A stretch of 39,956 bases of DNA, taken from NCBI GenBank assembly GCA_038154685.1, contig JAYPYW010000027.1, positions 1 to 39,956 of the forward strand, given 5' to 3'. The notes beneath the pieces are model-generated. The model was not told where the DNA came from. It ran no database searches and saw only the letters and a list, made by a program, of their open reading frames with translations. The translations under genes were made by a program, and so were the position numbers. The stretch's first letter is position 1, and each line of letters starts with the position of its first letter. This document shows, piece by piece, positions 32,301 through 39,940 of this stretch. Source of the DNA: GCA-002722245 sp038154685 (GTDB lineage Bacteria; Bacteroidota; Bacteroidia; Flavobacteriales_C; GCA-002722245).

Positions 32301-32616
32301 TGACTTAGGAAGAATGGTTCTTAACCCAGATGTAGTTGTTAGATCTAGAGGAGTTATGGAAAAATGTTCTATGTGTGTTCAAAGAATCCAAGGAAGCAAG
32401 TTAGAAGCTAAGAAAGATGGAACAACTGTTCAGGATGAAAACATTAGTTCAGCATGTTCTTCTGCTTGTCCTACAAACGCTATCCAATTTGGTGACTTAA
32501 ATGATAAGTCTCATAAAGTTGGAGTTGAAAAGGATGATGATAGAGCTTACTTGTTAATGGAAGAGGTTGGTACACAGCCAAACATCTATTACCAAACAAA
32601 AGTTAGAAACGTTTAA
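29332..32616 (+). CDS. actB: ActB, iron-sulfur subunit of alternative complex III
   Basis: A 1,094-residue protein. After a 49-residue N-terminal stretch comes a twin-arginine motif, NRRDFLK, and a lipobox LAAC (Cys69), so export is by Tat with probable lipidation. Residues about 75-800 are a molybdopterin-oxidoreductase-like domain that in ActB proteins lacks the cofactor. From about 820 the Fe-S domain begins with CIGCGSCVTAC (Cys831). It continues with CQHCNHAPCETVC, CVGTRYCANNC and CSMCV, and closes with ACSSACPTNAI, enough cysteines for four clusters. An Ala/Val/Glu-rich insert (about 538-566, VVAQDTTAAVEDVVAEPAEA) looks like low-complexity sequence. ActB sits on the periplasmic side next to ActA and forms the electron wire from the quinol site. 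actC follows 27 bases downstream. Confidence 0.95.
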   Translation: MADNKKYWKGIEELEQTPEFVESSQKEFAEYVPVDEFLGNASEDTSATNRRDFLKVLGFSVTAATLAACEAPVTKSVPFLNKPEDLTPGVANYYSSTFFDGFDLASVRIKTREGRPILIEGNNDAPLGGAVNARVNSSVLSLYDSKRAKGPGLKVGKSWAKNVNWSDIDSKASKALRSAAQSGKKVVLLSNTVISPAAKGAIDTFGAYVGAQGGAFEHVQYDAISAAGVLDANQKSFGKRVLPTYNFDKAKTIVSFGADFLSTWLNSLVYTKDYAKNRKPDGAWMSKHYQFETSLTVSGSAADVRGALKPSEIAEAVKYLYGAVGGNTKGNVPASIAAKLDKAAAELKANRGESLVVAGSNNGGVQVLVNAINDKLGNYGTTVDVEKEVYTRKGSDVAFSKLANQMKAGKVGAIIIAGLNPAYVAPASVGIAEALGKVETVIYTGDRYDETTDFANFFAPSSHYLESWDVLNPAKGEYSFVQPAINPLFRTRQWQESLLKWSGNDSSYEDFVKGTALSFLGSEGSWIDAVHDGYYSGGAVAAAPVVAQDTTAAVEDVVAEPAEAVSYGISAGVVANAVKQATVAGGALELELYVKTGLGNGNQAFNPWLHEMPDPITKMTYDNYITMNPDDVMDLFGEDKASKDAKRAFLYIGQESPAKVVTLSVGGQELKLPVVPQPGQALGTAAVAIGYGVKGTEVFTREEWLGDLFDAEDNSNNTIGTNVYPLLTQDLWVSNVVTEGVTVTPVEGATYPMATTQTHHTMMGRKLVNETDLATFIEQKGKAKDKGGYNETILIADAYGEKKTTKELDLWEEHAIDLGHRWGLSIDLNLCIGCGSCVTACHLENNVAVVGKDEVRRSREMHWMRVDRYYSSTVEEIGKITDFNQFPNALDGKQAYLDAEVSDAGDDVTVTYQPLMCQHCNHAPCETVCPVAATTHSDEGLNQMAYNRCVGTRYCANNCPYKVRRFNWFQYDDLNIPAFPDFAKVNHQQDDLGRMVLNPDVVVRSRGVMEKCSMCVQRIQGSKLEAKKDGTTVQDENISSACSSACPTNAIQFGDLNDKSHKVGVEKDDDRAYLLMEEVGTQPNIYYQTKVRNV

Positions 32617-32643
32617 TAAGAACTTATTTAAAAAGATATAACG

Positions 32644-34206
32644 ATGCACGTTGTAGAAGCTGAAATTAGAGAACCGTTAATCCTTGGTGAGAAGTCGTAT
32701 AACGACATTACTGAGGACGTTTGTGCGCCTATTGAAGGGAAAGCAAACGCATTATGGTACTTCGTATTTGGATTAGCAGGATTATTAGCTCTTTGGGGAG
32801 TTGGTAACATCCTTTACACTGTTGGTGTAGGAATCGGAGTATGGGGGTTGAACAAGACCGTTGGATGGGCTTGGGATATTACAAACTTCGTATGGTGGGT
32901 AGGTATTGGTCACGCCGGTACACTTATCTCTGCGGTACTTTTATTATTCCGTCAAAGATGGAGAATGGCGATTAACCGTTCTGCTGAGGCAATGACAATT
33001 TTTGCCGTAATGATGGCAGCTTTATTCCCTGGTATTCACATGGGAAGAATCTGGCAAGCTTACTGGGTATTACCATTACCAAACCAATTTGGTTCTTTAT
33101 GGCCAAACTTTAACTCACCGCTTTTATGGGATGTATTCGCGATCTCAACTTACTTCTCTGTATCGTTAGTGTTCTGGTACATTGGTTTAGTACCTGATTT
33201 CGCTACTGTAAGAGACAGAATGGTGAAGCCACTTCCAAAGAAGATTTATTCAATCTTAGCCTTTGGATGGTCTGGTAACGCAAAACACTGGAATAGATTC
33301 GAAGAAGTTTCATTAGTATTAGCTGGTTTAGCGACTCCATTAGTATTCTCGGTACACTCGATTGTATCTATGGACTTCGCAACATCTGTTATTCCTGGAT
33401 GGCACACTACAATCTTTCCTCCATATTTCGTTGCTGGGGCGGTATTCTCAGGATTCGCAATGGTATTAACGTTAATGTTAGTAATGAGAAAAGTTTTAAG
33501 ACTTGAGGACTACTTAACATTAAAGCACATCGAGTACATGAACATTATTGTAATGTTAACTGGATCGATGGTAGGGGTTGCATATTTAACTGAGCTTTTC
33601 GTAGCATGGTATGCAGGTGTTGAGTATGAAGGTTATGCTTTCATGAACAGAGCAACTGGTCCTTACTGGTGGGCATACTGGTCGATGATGACTTGTAACG
33701 TAATCTCTCCTCAGTTAATGTGGTTTAAAAAGATTAGAAGAAATTTAGTAATTACTTTTATCCTTTCTGTTATTGTAAACATCGGGATGTGGTTCGAAAG
33801 ATTCGTAATTATCGTTACTTCATTACACAGAGATTTCTTAACATCATCTTGGACTCAGTTCCACCCAACTTATGTTGATATGGGTGTTTTCTTAGGAACT
33901 ATCGGTTTATTCTTCGTACTGTTCTTATTATACTCAAGAACTTTCCCTGTATTAGCATTAAATGAGGTTAAAACAATTTTAAGAGCAACTGGAGAATATG
34001 GTGTTAAAGGTTCAAGCAGTCATGGTCATGATGATCACCATGCAGAGCCTGTAGTTGAAGAAACAGCAGCACCAGTTGTTGAAGAAGCTCCGGTTGAAGC
34101 ACCAGCTGCTGAGGAAGCTGCAGAAGAGTCTACCGAAACTGAAGAGGAGTCAAATGACGAAACTTCAGAAGAAGGTGATAACGAAGAGAATAAAGAACAA
34201 GAGTAA
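32644..34206 (+). CDS. actC: ActC, NrfD-like quinol-binding membrane subunit
   Basis: A 520-residue protein with about ten hydrophobic helices of the NrfD/PsrC type, for example WYFVFGLAGLLALWGVGNIL, FVWWVGIGHAGTLISAVLLL and FAISTYFSVSLVFWYIGLVP. Conserved family stretches include GHAGTLIS, FPGIHMGRIWQAYW and the region around TELFVAWYAGVEYEG. ActC is one of the two quinol-oxidising subunits of alternative complex III. The last 60 residues are unusual: a His/Asp-rich patch (SSSHGHDDHHAEP) followed by a strongly acidic, repetitive Ala/Val/Glu/Pro tail (VVEETAAPVVEEAPVEAPAA and on). Most of this tail is probably disordered. actD starts 21 bases after the stop. Confidence 0.95.
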   Translation: MHVVEAEIREPLILGEKSYNDITEDVCAPIEGKANALWYFVFGLAGLLALWGVGNILYTVGVGIGVWGLNKTVGWAWDITNFVWWVGIGHAGTLISAVLLLFRQRWRMAINRSAEAMTIFAVMMAALFPGIHMGRIWQAYWVLPLPNQFGSLWPNFNSPLLWDVFAISTYFSVSLVFWYIGLVPDFATVRDRMVKPLPKKIYSILAFGWSGNAKHWNRFEEVSLVLAGLATPLVFSVHSIVSMDFATSVIPGWHTTIFPPYFVAGAVFSGFAMVLTLMLVMRKVLRLEDYLTLKHIEYMNIIVMLTGSMVGVAYLTELFVAWYAGVEYEGYAFMNRATGPYWWAYWSMMTCNVISPQLMWFKKIRRNLVITFILSVIVNIGMWFERFVIIVTSLHRDFLTSSWTQFHPTYVDMGVFLGTIGLFFVLFLLYSRTFPVLALNEVKTILRATGEYGVKGSSSHGHDDHHAEPVVEETAAPVVEEAPVEAPAAEEAAEESTETEEESNDETSEEGDNEENKEQE

Positions 34207-34227
34207 AAAATATTTATAGTTCAGGTT

Positions 34228-34746
34228 ATGAGCAAGATTTATGCAATGTACGACGATGACGCTACTCTACTTCACGGAGCAGAGAAGTTAGTTGCAAAAG
34301 GTGTACACATTAAAGATGTTTTCTCACCATTCCCAATTCACGGAATTGATCCAGTTATTGGTGTGAGAAAAACAAGATTAGCGATCTGTGCATTTATTTA
34401 TGGTTTGACTGGTATGTCTTTAGCCTTAATTGGAATGTATTATTTTATGATCGTTGATTGGCCAATGAACATTGGAGGTAAGCCAAATCATTACTTCTAC
34501 CAAAACATTCCAGCATTCATTCCAATTACTTTCGAGCTTACTGTATTATGTACTGCTCATGGTATGGCAATTACTTATTTCCTGAGAAATAAAACTTTAC
34601 CAGGAATGAAAGCAAAAAATCCTGATCCTAGAACTACAGATGATAAATTTGTAATGGAGATTAACACTGCTGAGGCAGGTATGGATGAGGCTGCTTTAAT
34701 CTCAGAATTAAAAGCAACTGGAGCTATTGAAATTAATAAGGCATAA
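34228..34746 (+). CDS. actD: ActD (DUF3341), membrane subunit of alternative complex III
   Basis: A 172-residue protein matching DUF3341. The cytoplasmic N-terminal domain contains YDDDATLLHGAEKLVAKGV and DVFSPFPIHGIDPVIGVRKT. Two membrane helices follow: AICAFIYGLTGMSLALIGMY and FIPITFELTVLCTAHGMAIT. A conserved tail has the motif DPRTTDDKF. In characterised complexes ActD contacts the ActC/ActF membrane core and has no redox cofactor. Length and gene order (between actC and actE) are as expected. actE begins 13 bases after the stop. Confidence 0.93.
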   Translation: MSKIYAMYDDDATLLHGAEKLVAKGVHIKDVFSPFPIHGIDPVIGVRKTRLAICAFIYGLTGMSLALIGMYYFMIVDWPMNIGGKPNHYFYQNIPAFIPITFELTVLCTAHGMAITYFLRNKTLPGMKAKNPDPRTTDDKFVMEINTAEAGMDEAALISELKATGAIEINKA

Positions 34747-34759
34747 AGAATATAAAAAG

Positions 34760-35527
34760 ATGAATATTTCTTATACAAAAATTGCCCAATTCGCTAAAAC
34801 CAAATTAATGGTAGCTGCTGTTGCTGCTCTTGGTTTAGCTTCTTGTACAGAGGATCCAAACAGCCCAGGTATTGAGTTTATGCCTGATATGTATAGAGCT
34901 ACTGGATACGAGGCGTATTTAAAGAAATTTGATATTGACTCTGCTGATTTCTTCGAAAGAAACTTAGATAAGTTAGGATACGAAGAGGCTGCTGATTCTC
35001 TTAAACCAGGATTAGTAAAAGAGGTAGAGGAATTATACAGTGTTTTCAAAGGAGGTTTAATTACTCGTAAGCCAGTTGATGGGACTGTAGCTGAAGGGAA
35101 AAAGCCATTCACAATTGCTAAAGGAGATAGATCTACAGCTAAAGTTGTGAAAATGCCTATTCCTTACACTGAAACTTCATTAACTGAAGGTAAAGCTTAT
35201 TACGAAATTTTCTGTGATCACTGTCATGGTGCTAAAGGTGACGGAAAAGGAGCTCTTGTTACCAAAGAGTTATTCTTAAAACCACCAGCATATAACGGGG
35301 GTGCAACTGCTGAATTAACACCTGGTGAGATTTACTACACTATTTTCTACGGAAAAGGTATGATGGGTTCTCACGCTTCTCAAATTGTTGAGGAAAAGAG
35401 ATGGAAGATCGTTCAGTATGTTCAAACTTTACAAGGAAACAAAGCTGAAGACTTAATTGCTGGGAAAGTTGAATTACCAGTTGTTGAAGCTGATACTACA
35501 GTAACTGATACAGTTGTTGCTGAATAA
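34760..35527 (+). CDS. actE: ActE, monoheme cytochrome c lipoprotein of alternative complex III
   Basis: A 255-residue protein starting at the ATG at 34760. An in-frame TTG at 34727 lies within actD and would add a basic extension before the signal. The N-terminus (MNISYTKIAQFAKTKLMVAA and on) ends in the lipobox LASC, with Cys29 as the predicted lipid site. A single heme c site CDHCH (Cys152, Cys155, His156) is followed by GAKGDGKGA, with distal Met candidates in the segment GKGMMGSHASQI. The last 20 residues (VVEADTTVTDTVVAE) are low-complexity and resemble the insert of ActB and the tail of ActC. ActE is the membrane-anchored monoheme cytochrome that passes electrons outward. actF follows 29 bases downstream. 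Confidence 0.94.
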   Translation: MNISYTKIAQFAKTKLMVAAVAALGLASCTEDPNSPGIEFMPDMYRATGYEAYLKKFDIDSADFFERNLDKLGYEEAADSLKPGLVKEVEELYSVFKGGLITRKPVDGTVAEGKKPFTIAKGDRSTAKVVKMPIPYTETSLTEGKAYYEIFCDHCHGAKGDGKGALVTKELFLKPPAYNGGATAELTPGEIYYTIFYGKGMMGSHASQIVEEKRWKIVQYVQTLQGNKAEDLIAGKVELPVVEADTTVTDTVVAE

Positions 35528-35556
35528 ATTTAAAACAGATTAAAACACCATAAGAA

Positions 35557-36792
35557 ATGGATTACGTTTTTTCGGATAAATCAAAAAAGATAACATTAGG
35601 AGTAGGAGTAGTTGGATTACTTTTATTCGTGTTAGGAATTGCATTCGACGGTAATGATTATTCTACATTAGTAAATGATGGTCATAACTACGGTGCTTCA
35701 AACAGAATTTGGGTTTCATTATTAACAAATGGAATTTTCTTCTTCTTTATTTCATTAGCACTTTTATTCTTCGTTGCATTACAATATGCAGCTGAAGTTT
35801 CTTGGTCTGTTGTATTTAAAAGAGTTTACGAAGCAATCATGTCTACAATGCCTTTAACTGTTGGTGTTGTATTATTAATTGTTTTAGCTGGTCAGTTTGG
35901 AGGTCATCACATTTACCACTGGCAACATTATGATGCATCTTTAACGCACGATATGGAAGGATATGATCACCTATTAGATCACAAGTCTTTCTTCTTTAAT
36001 CCAGCATTTTACTACCCAGTATTGTTTTTCTTCATGGGAGCATTCGTTTACTTTGCGAACTACTACAGAAAACAATCTTTATTAGAAGATCAAGAAGGTG
36101 GAACAAGAATTCACTTTAAAAACTTTGCTAAATCGGCATTATTCCTAGTAATCTTCGGATACGGTTCATCAGTTATCTCTTGGCAGTTAATCATGTCGAT
36201 TGATACTCACTGGTTCTCAACTTTATTCGGATGGTATGTATTCTCAGGAATGTGGTTAGAAGGAATGGTTTACGCTTTAATGTTAATCTTATACCTTAAA
36301 GGAAAAGGATTATTACAAGAAGCTACTTCTGGACACGTACATGATATGGGTAAATGGGTATTTGCATTATCGTTCTTATGGACGTACATGTTCTTCGCTC
36401 AGTTTATGTTAATCTGGTATGCTGATGTACCTGAAGAAATTACTTACTTCCAAGCAAGAATTAATGATTATCCAGTGATTTACTGGTTAACATTCTTCAC
36501 AAACTTTGCAGTTCCAATGTTATTCTTAATGGATGCTGACGCTAAGAAGAATAGATCAGTTCTTATCCTTGTAGGATGTATAGTATTTGTTTTCCACTGG
36601 TTAGATGTATTTATCATGGTGAGCCCAGGTTCAATGAAAGCGGAAGCTGGAATTGGTTTCATCGAGATTGGATCTTTCCTATTATTCTTAGGAGTGTTTA
36701 CTTTCATGGTGTTAAAGTCACTTGCAAGCAGACCTCTTATGGTTAAGAATCACCCTTACTTAGAGGAAGGAAAAGCAATTCATCATCATTAA
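35557..36792 (+). CDS. actF: ActF, second NrfD-like quinol-binding subunit
   Basis: A 411-residue protein with about ten hydrophobic helices, paralogous to ActC. Recognisable parts are ITLGVGVVGLLLFVLGIAFD, the strongly His-rich segment GGHHIYHWQHYDASLTHDME near residue 112, the motif DTHWFSTLFGWYVFSGMWLE and ISWQLIMSIDTHW. The His-rich stretch between helices is a hallmark of ActF proteins and probably lines part of the quinol/proton path. The protein ends GKAIHHH. It is the last act gene; coxB starts 42 bases after its stop with no terminator between, supporting cotranscription of complex III and oxidase. Confidence 0.95.
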   Translation: MDYVFSDKSKKITLGVGVVGLLLFVLGIAFDGNDYSTLVNDGHNYGASNRIWVSLLTNGIFFFFISLALLFFVALQYAAEVSWSVVFKRVYEAIMSTMPLTVGVVLLIVLAGQFGGHHIYHWQHYDASLTHDMEGYDHLLDHKSFFFNPAFYYPVLFFFMGAFVYFANYYRKQSLLEDQEGGTRIHFKNFAKSALFLVIFGYGSSVISWQLIMSIDTHWFSTLFGWYVFSGMWLEGMVYALMLILYLKGKGLLQEATSGHVHDMGKWVFALSFLWTYMFFAQFMLIWYADVPEEITYFQARINDYPVIYWLTFFTNFAVPMLFLMDADAKKNRSVLILVGCIVFVFHWLDVFIMVSPGSMKAEAGIGFIEIGSFLLFLGVFTFMVLKSLASRPLMVKNHPYLEEGKAIHHH

Positions 36793-36834
36793 TTAATTGG
36801 ACAGTAACGGTAAAGAATTTATAAAAAGTTAGAA

Positions 36835-38076
36835 ATGGAATTATTACTTATAATCTTAGCGGTATTACTAGCAGTTGTTGCGATAGCAAAAGTACTGAAG
36901 GCTAAAGAATTAGTAGACGGGTTAAAAGATGCAGAGTCTGAGCCTATAACTGCAGCAGAGATTAAAACGAATGCACTAGGGTTAGTAGTGTTTGGAGTTG
37001 TTATGTTCGCTTTATTAATTGCTCAGATTGTTGGTTGGGACAAATACATGTTACCTTCTTCAGCGTCTGTTCATGGTGAAGAAACTGATACTTTAATGCA
37101 GATTACAATGATCCTTATTTTAGGAGTATTCTTCATTACACAAACATTATTATTCTGGTTTGGATACAAGTACTACTTCAGAAAAGGAAGAAAAGCATTT
37201 TGGTTCCCACACAATAACAGATTAGAAATGGCATGGACAATCGTTCCTGCTACGGTTCTTATTCTTTTAATTACTTACGGTATGTCTACATGGGGAAATA
37301 TTATGAACCCTGAAGGTGAACCAGATTACAACGTTGAGTTTGTATCTGAGCAGTTTAAGTGGACTACTAGATTTGCTGGAGCTGATGGTCAGTTAGGTGA
37401 AGCATCTTTTGCTCTTTACGGATCAAACGCGGTTGGTGTTGCTACTAAAGACGCAATGATCAAAAGATTAGGTGAGTGTCAAGAGGCAATTAAAGGATTA
37501 AGAAAAGATTCAATCAAATTTGAGAGCTTAATCGCTGAAGGTTGGAATAGACATGAGAATCTTGATAATGTTGAAGCATCTTTAAGAAACTATAAGTCTA
37601 ACGTTTTAAGATTAAATAGAATGTTAGAAGATTACGAAAAGTTCCCTGCGAAATATGACGCTGGTAAAGATGATCAAGTAATTAATGGAAACGAGATTAA
37701 ATTACCAAAGGGTAAAACAATCAAGTTACAATTAAGATCTAAAGACGTAATTCACTCTGCATACTTACCACAGTTCAGAACTCAAATGAACACGGTTCCT
37801 GGTATGAAGACTTTCTTCACTTTTGTTCCTAAAGAAACTTCAGAAGAGTTTAATCAAAAGGCAATTGAAGAAGGTAAAGTATACTTAAAGACTGAAACTG
37901 ATGAAGAAGGAAATGTTCTATCTGCAGTTGAAACTCCAGGTTCTACAGGATACATTTTATTATGTAACAAGATTTGTGGAGCATCTCACTATAACATGAA
38001 AGTTTTCATTGAAGTAGTTGAGGAGGATGAATTCAAAAAGTGGATTGCCGAACAGTCAGTTTTTGAAGGAGAATAA
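36835..38076 (+). CDS. coxB: Cytochrome c oxidase subunit II
   Basis: A 413-residue protein. An extra N-terminal hydrophobic segment (ELLLIILAVLLAVVAIAKVL) is followed by TM segments (about 50-70, 87-112, then WTIVPATVLILLITYGMSTW). The CuA domain contains VIHSAYLPQFRTQMNTVPGM and the ligand set C-N-K-I-C-G-A-S-H-Y-N-M (Cys377, Cys381, His385, Met388). There is no heme c domain, so the oxidase is of the aa3 type. Residues about 205-275 are an insertion not found in minimal subunit II: a helical, charged segment (RLGECQEAIKGLRKDSIKFE, then EASLRNYKSNVLRLNRMLED) with heptad-like spacing, between the first CuA strand and the KLPKGKTIKLQL strand. It could contact ACIII; that is inference. Confidence 0.95.
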   Translation: MELLLIILAVLLAVVAIAKVLKAKELVDGLKDAESEPITAAEIKTNALGLVVFGVVMFALLIAQIVGWDKYMLPSSASVHGEETDTLMQITMILILGVFFITQTLLFWFGYKYYFRKGRKAFWFPHNNRLEMAWTIVPATVLILLITYGMSTWGNIMNPEGEPDYNVEFVSEQFKWTTRFAGADGQLGEASFALYGSNAVGVATKDAMIKRLGECQEAIKGLRKDSIKFESLIAEGWNRHENLDNVEASLRNYKSNVLRLNRMLEDYEKFPAKYDAGKDDQVINGNEIKLPKGKTIKLQLRSKDVIHSAYLPQFRTQMNTVPGMKTFFTFVPKETSEEFNQKAIEEGKVYLKTETDEEGNVLSAVETPGSTGYILLCNKICGASHYNMKVFIEVVEEDEFKKWIAEQSVFEGE

Positions 38077-38123
38077 GAAGAGTAATTAAATTAATTAGAT
38101 AATATTTTCAATAGATATAAGTC

Positions 38124-39881
38124 ATGGGTGGAGCACATCATCACGAGACATTTGTAAGTAAGTACATTTTCAGTATGGATCACAAAATGATCGGGAAGCA
38201 ATTCCTGATTACTGCGATCTTTATGGCCGTAATTGGTATGGGAATGTCAATTTTATTCAGAATCCAATTAGCTTGGCCTGGTGAAGGTTTTGCTTTCTTA
38301 AACTTCTTTTTAGGAGATAAGTGGGCACCAGCAGGTGTTTTGGATCCTAACATGTATTTAGCATTAGTAACTATACATGGAACAATTTTAGTATTCTTTG
38401 TATTAACAGGTGGTTTATCTGGAACGTTCTCTAACGTTTTAATTCCTTACCAGTTAGGTGCAAGAGATATGGCATCAGGATTTATGAACATGTTATCGTT
38501 CTGGTTATTCTTTGTTTCTGCTGTAATTATGGTTTACTCTTGTTTTATTGAAACAGGTCCTGCATCCGGAGGATGGACAGTTTACCCACCGTTATCAGCC
38601 TTAGAAAAAGCAATGCCTGGTTCAGGATTAGGTATGACTTTATGGTTAGTGTCAATGACTGTGTTTATCGCATCTTCATTAATTGGATCACTTAACTACA
38701 TCGTTACTGTATTAAACTTAAGAACAAAAGGTATGACAATGGTAAGAATGCCATTAACTATCTGGTGTTTCTTTATCACTGCAATCTTAGGGGTATTATC
38801 ATTCCCAGTTTTAGTATCAGCAGCATTATTATTAATGTTTGATAGAATGTTGGGAACTTCTTTCTATTTAGATTCTATCTTCATTGGAGGTGAGCCATTA
38901 GCTCAAACAGGAGGTTCTCCAATTTTATACGAGCACTTGTTCTGGTTCTTAGGTCACCCTGAGGTATATATTATCTTATTACCTGCATTAGGTCTAGTTT
39001 CTGAAGTAATTTCAACTAACTCAAGAAAACCAATTTTCGGTTATAGAGCTATGATCTTATCGGTACTTGCAATTGCGTTCTTATCGTTCATCGTTTGGGG
39101 TCACCATATGTTCTTAACAGGTATGAGTCCATTCTTAGGAACTGTGTTTACTTTCACAACATTATTGATTGCTATTCCTTCTGCGGTTAAAGTATTTAAC
39201 TACTTAGCTACAATTTGGAAAGGAAACTTGAAATTAACGCCTGCAATGTTATTTGCACTAGGTATGGTTTCGTTATTCATCTCAGGAGGTTTAACTGGAT
39301 TAGTTCTTGGTGATTCTGCTTTAGATATTAATGTTCACGATACATACTTCGTAGTTGCTCACTTCCACATTGTAATGGGTGCTGGAGCAATATTTGGAAT
39401 GTTTGCTGGTGTTTACCACTGGTTCCCAAGAATGTATGGAAAATTAATGATTTCAAAATTAGGATACTTACACTTCTGGGTTACATTTATAGGAGTATAC
39501 GGAGTATTTATGCCAATGCACTTCTTAGGATTAGCAGGTGTACCTAGACGATACTACACTAACTTAGAATTTGAAATGTTCCAAGATGTTCAATTCATTA
39601 ATCCAATTGTTACATCATTTGCAATTTTTGCAGCAATTGGACAATTTGTATTCATCTTTAACTTCTTCTACTCAATATTTAAAGGTAGAAAGAGTTCGCA
39701 GAACCCATGGAAAGCTAACACGCTTGAGTGGACTGCACCAATTGAAAGAATACATGGTAACTGGGAAGGACCACTTCCAACGGTTCACAGATGGCCTTAC
39801 GATTACAGTAAGCCTGGATATGATGAGGATTTTGTTCCACAAACAGTGCCTTTAAAAGAAGGTGAACATGATGGACATTAG
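38124..39881 (+). CDS. coxA: Cytochrome c oxidase subunit I
   Basis: A 585-residue heme-copper oxidase subunit I with 12 predicted helices. Diagnostic motifs are present: the heme a ligand region LALVTIHGTILVFFVLTGGL, the active-site LFWFLGHPEVYIILLPALGL (Tyr/His cross-link region), the CuB histidines WGHHMFLTGM, and HDTYFVVAHFHIVMGAGA with the two heme ligands. GHPEVY points to an A-type oxidase. Together with CoxB it is the terminal electron acceptor of the ACIII chain. The C-terminus extends with SLKGRK-like basic and then acidic residues. It starts 47 bases after coxB, and its stop TAG overlaps the first base of the terminator hairpin. Subunits III and IV are not seen in the window. Confidence 0.97.
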   Translation: MGGAHHHETFVSKYIFSMDHKMIGKQFLITAIFMAVIGMGMSILFRIQLAWPGEGFAFLNFFLGDKWAPAGVLDPNMYLALVTIHGTILVFFVLTGGLSGTFSNVLIPYQLGARDMASGFMNMLSFWLFFVSAVIMVYSCFIETGPASGGWTVYPPLSALEKAMPGSGLGMTLWLVSMTVFIASSLIGSLNYIVTVLNLRTKGMTMVRMPLTIWCFFITAILGVLSFPVLVSAALLLMFDRMLGTSFYLDSIFIGGEPLAQTGGSPILYEHLFWFLGHPEVYIILLPALGLVSEVISTNSRKPIFGYRAMILSVLAIAFLSFIVWGHHMFLTGMSPFLGTVFTFTTLLIAIPSAVKVFNYLATIWKGNLKLTPAMLFALGMVSLFISGGLTGLVLGDSALDINVHDTYFVVAHFHIVMGAGAIFGMFAGVYHWFPRMYGKLMISKLGYLHFWVTFIGVYGVFMPMHFLGLAGVPRRYYTNLEFEMFQDVQFINPIVTSFAIFAAIGQFVFIFNFFYSIFKGRKSSQNPWKANTLEWTAPIERIHGNWEGPLPTVHRWPYDYSKPGYDEDFVPQTVPLKEGEHDGH

Positions 39882-39940
39882 AAAATAGATTATAAAAAAA
39901 GGGAAGCTATATTGCTTCCCTTTTTTTATAATCTATTTTC
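39881..39940 (+). terminator. 27-bp perfect hairpin terminator after coxA
   Basis: Bases 39881-39907 and 39914-39940 are perfect reverse complements over 27 bp with loop TATATT; the core is GGGAAGC / GCTTCCC flanked by A7 / T7. The first base of the stem is the G of the coxA stop codon. It closes the act-cox transcription unit and may also terminate in the other direction. Only 16 bases of unassigned sequence follow to the window edge. Confidence 0.92.
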
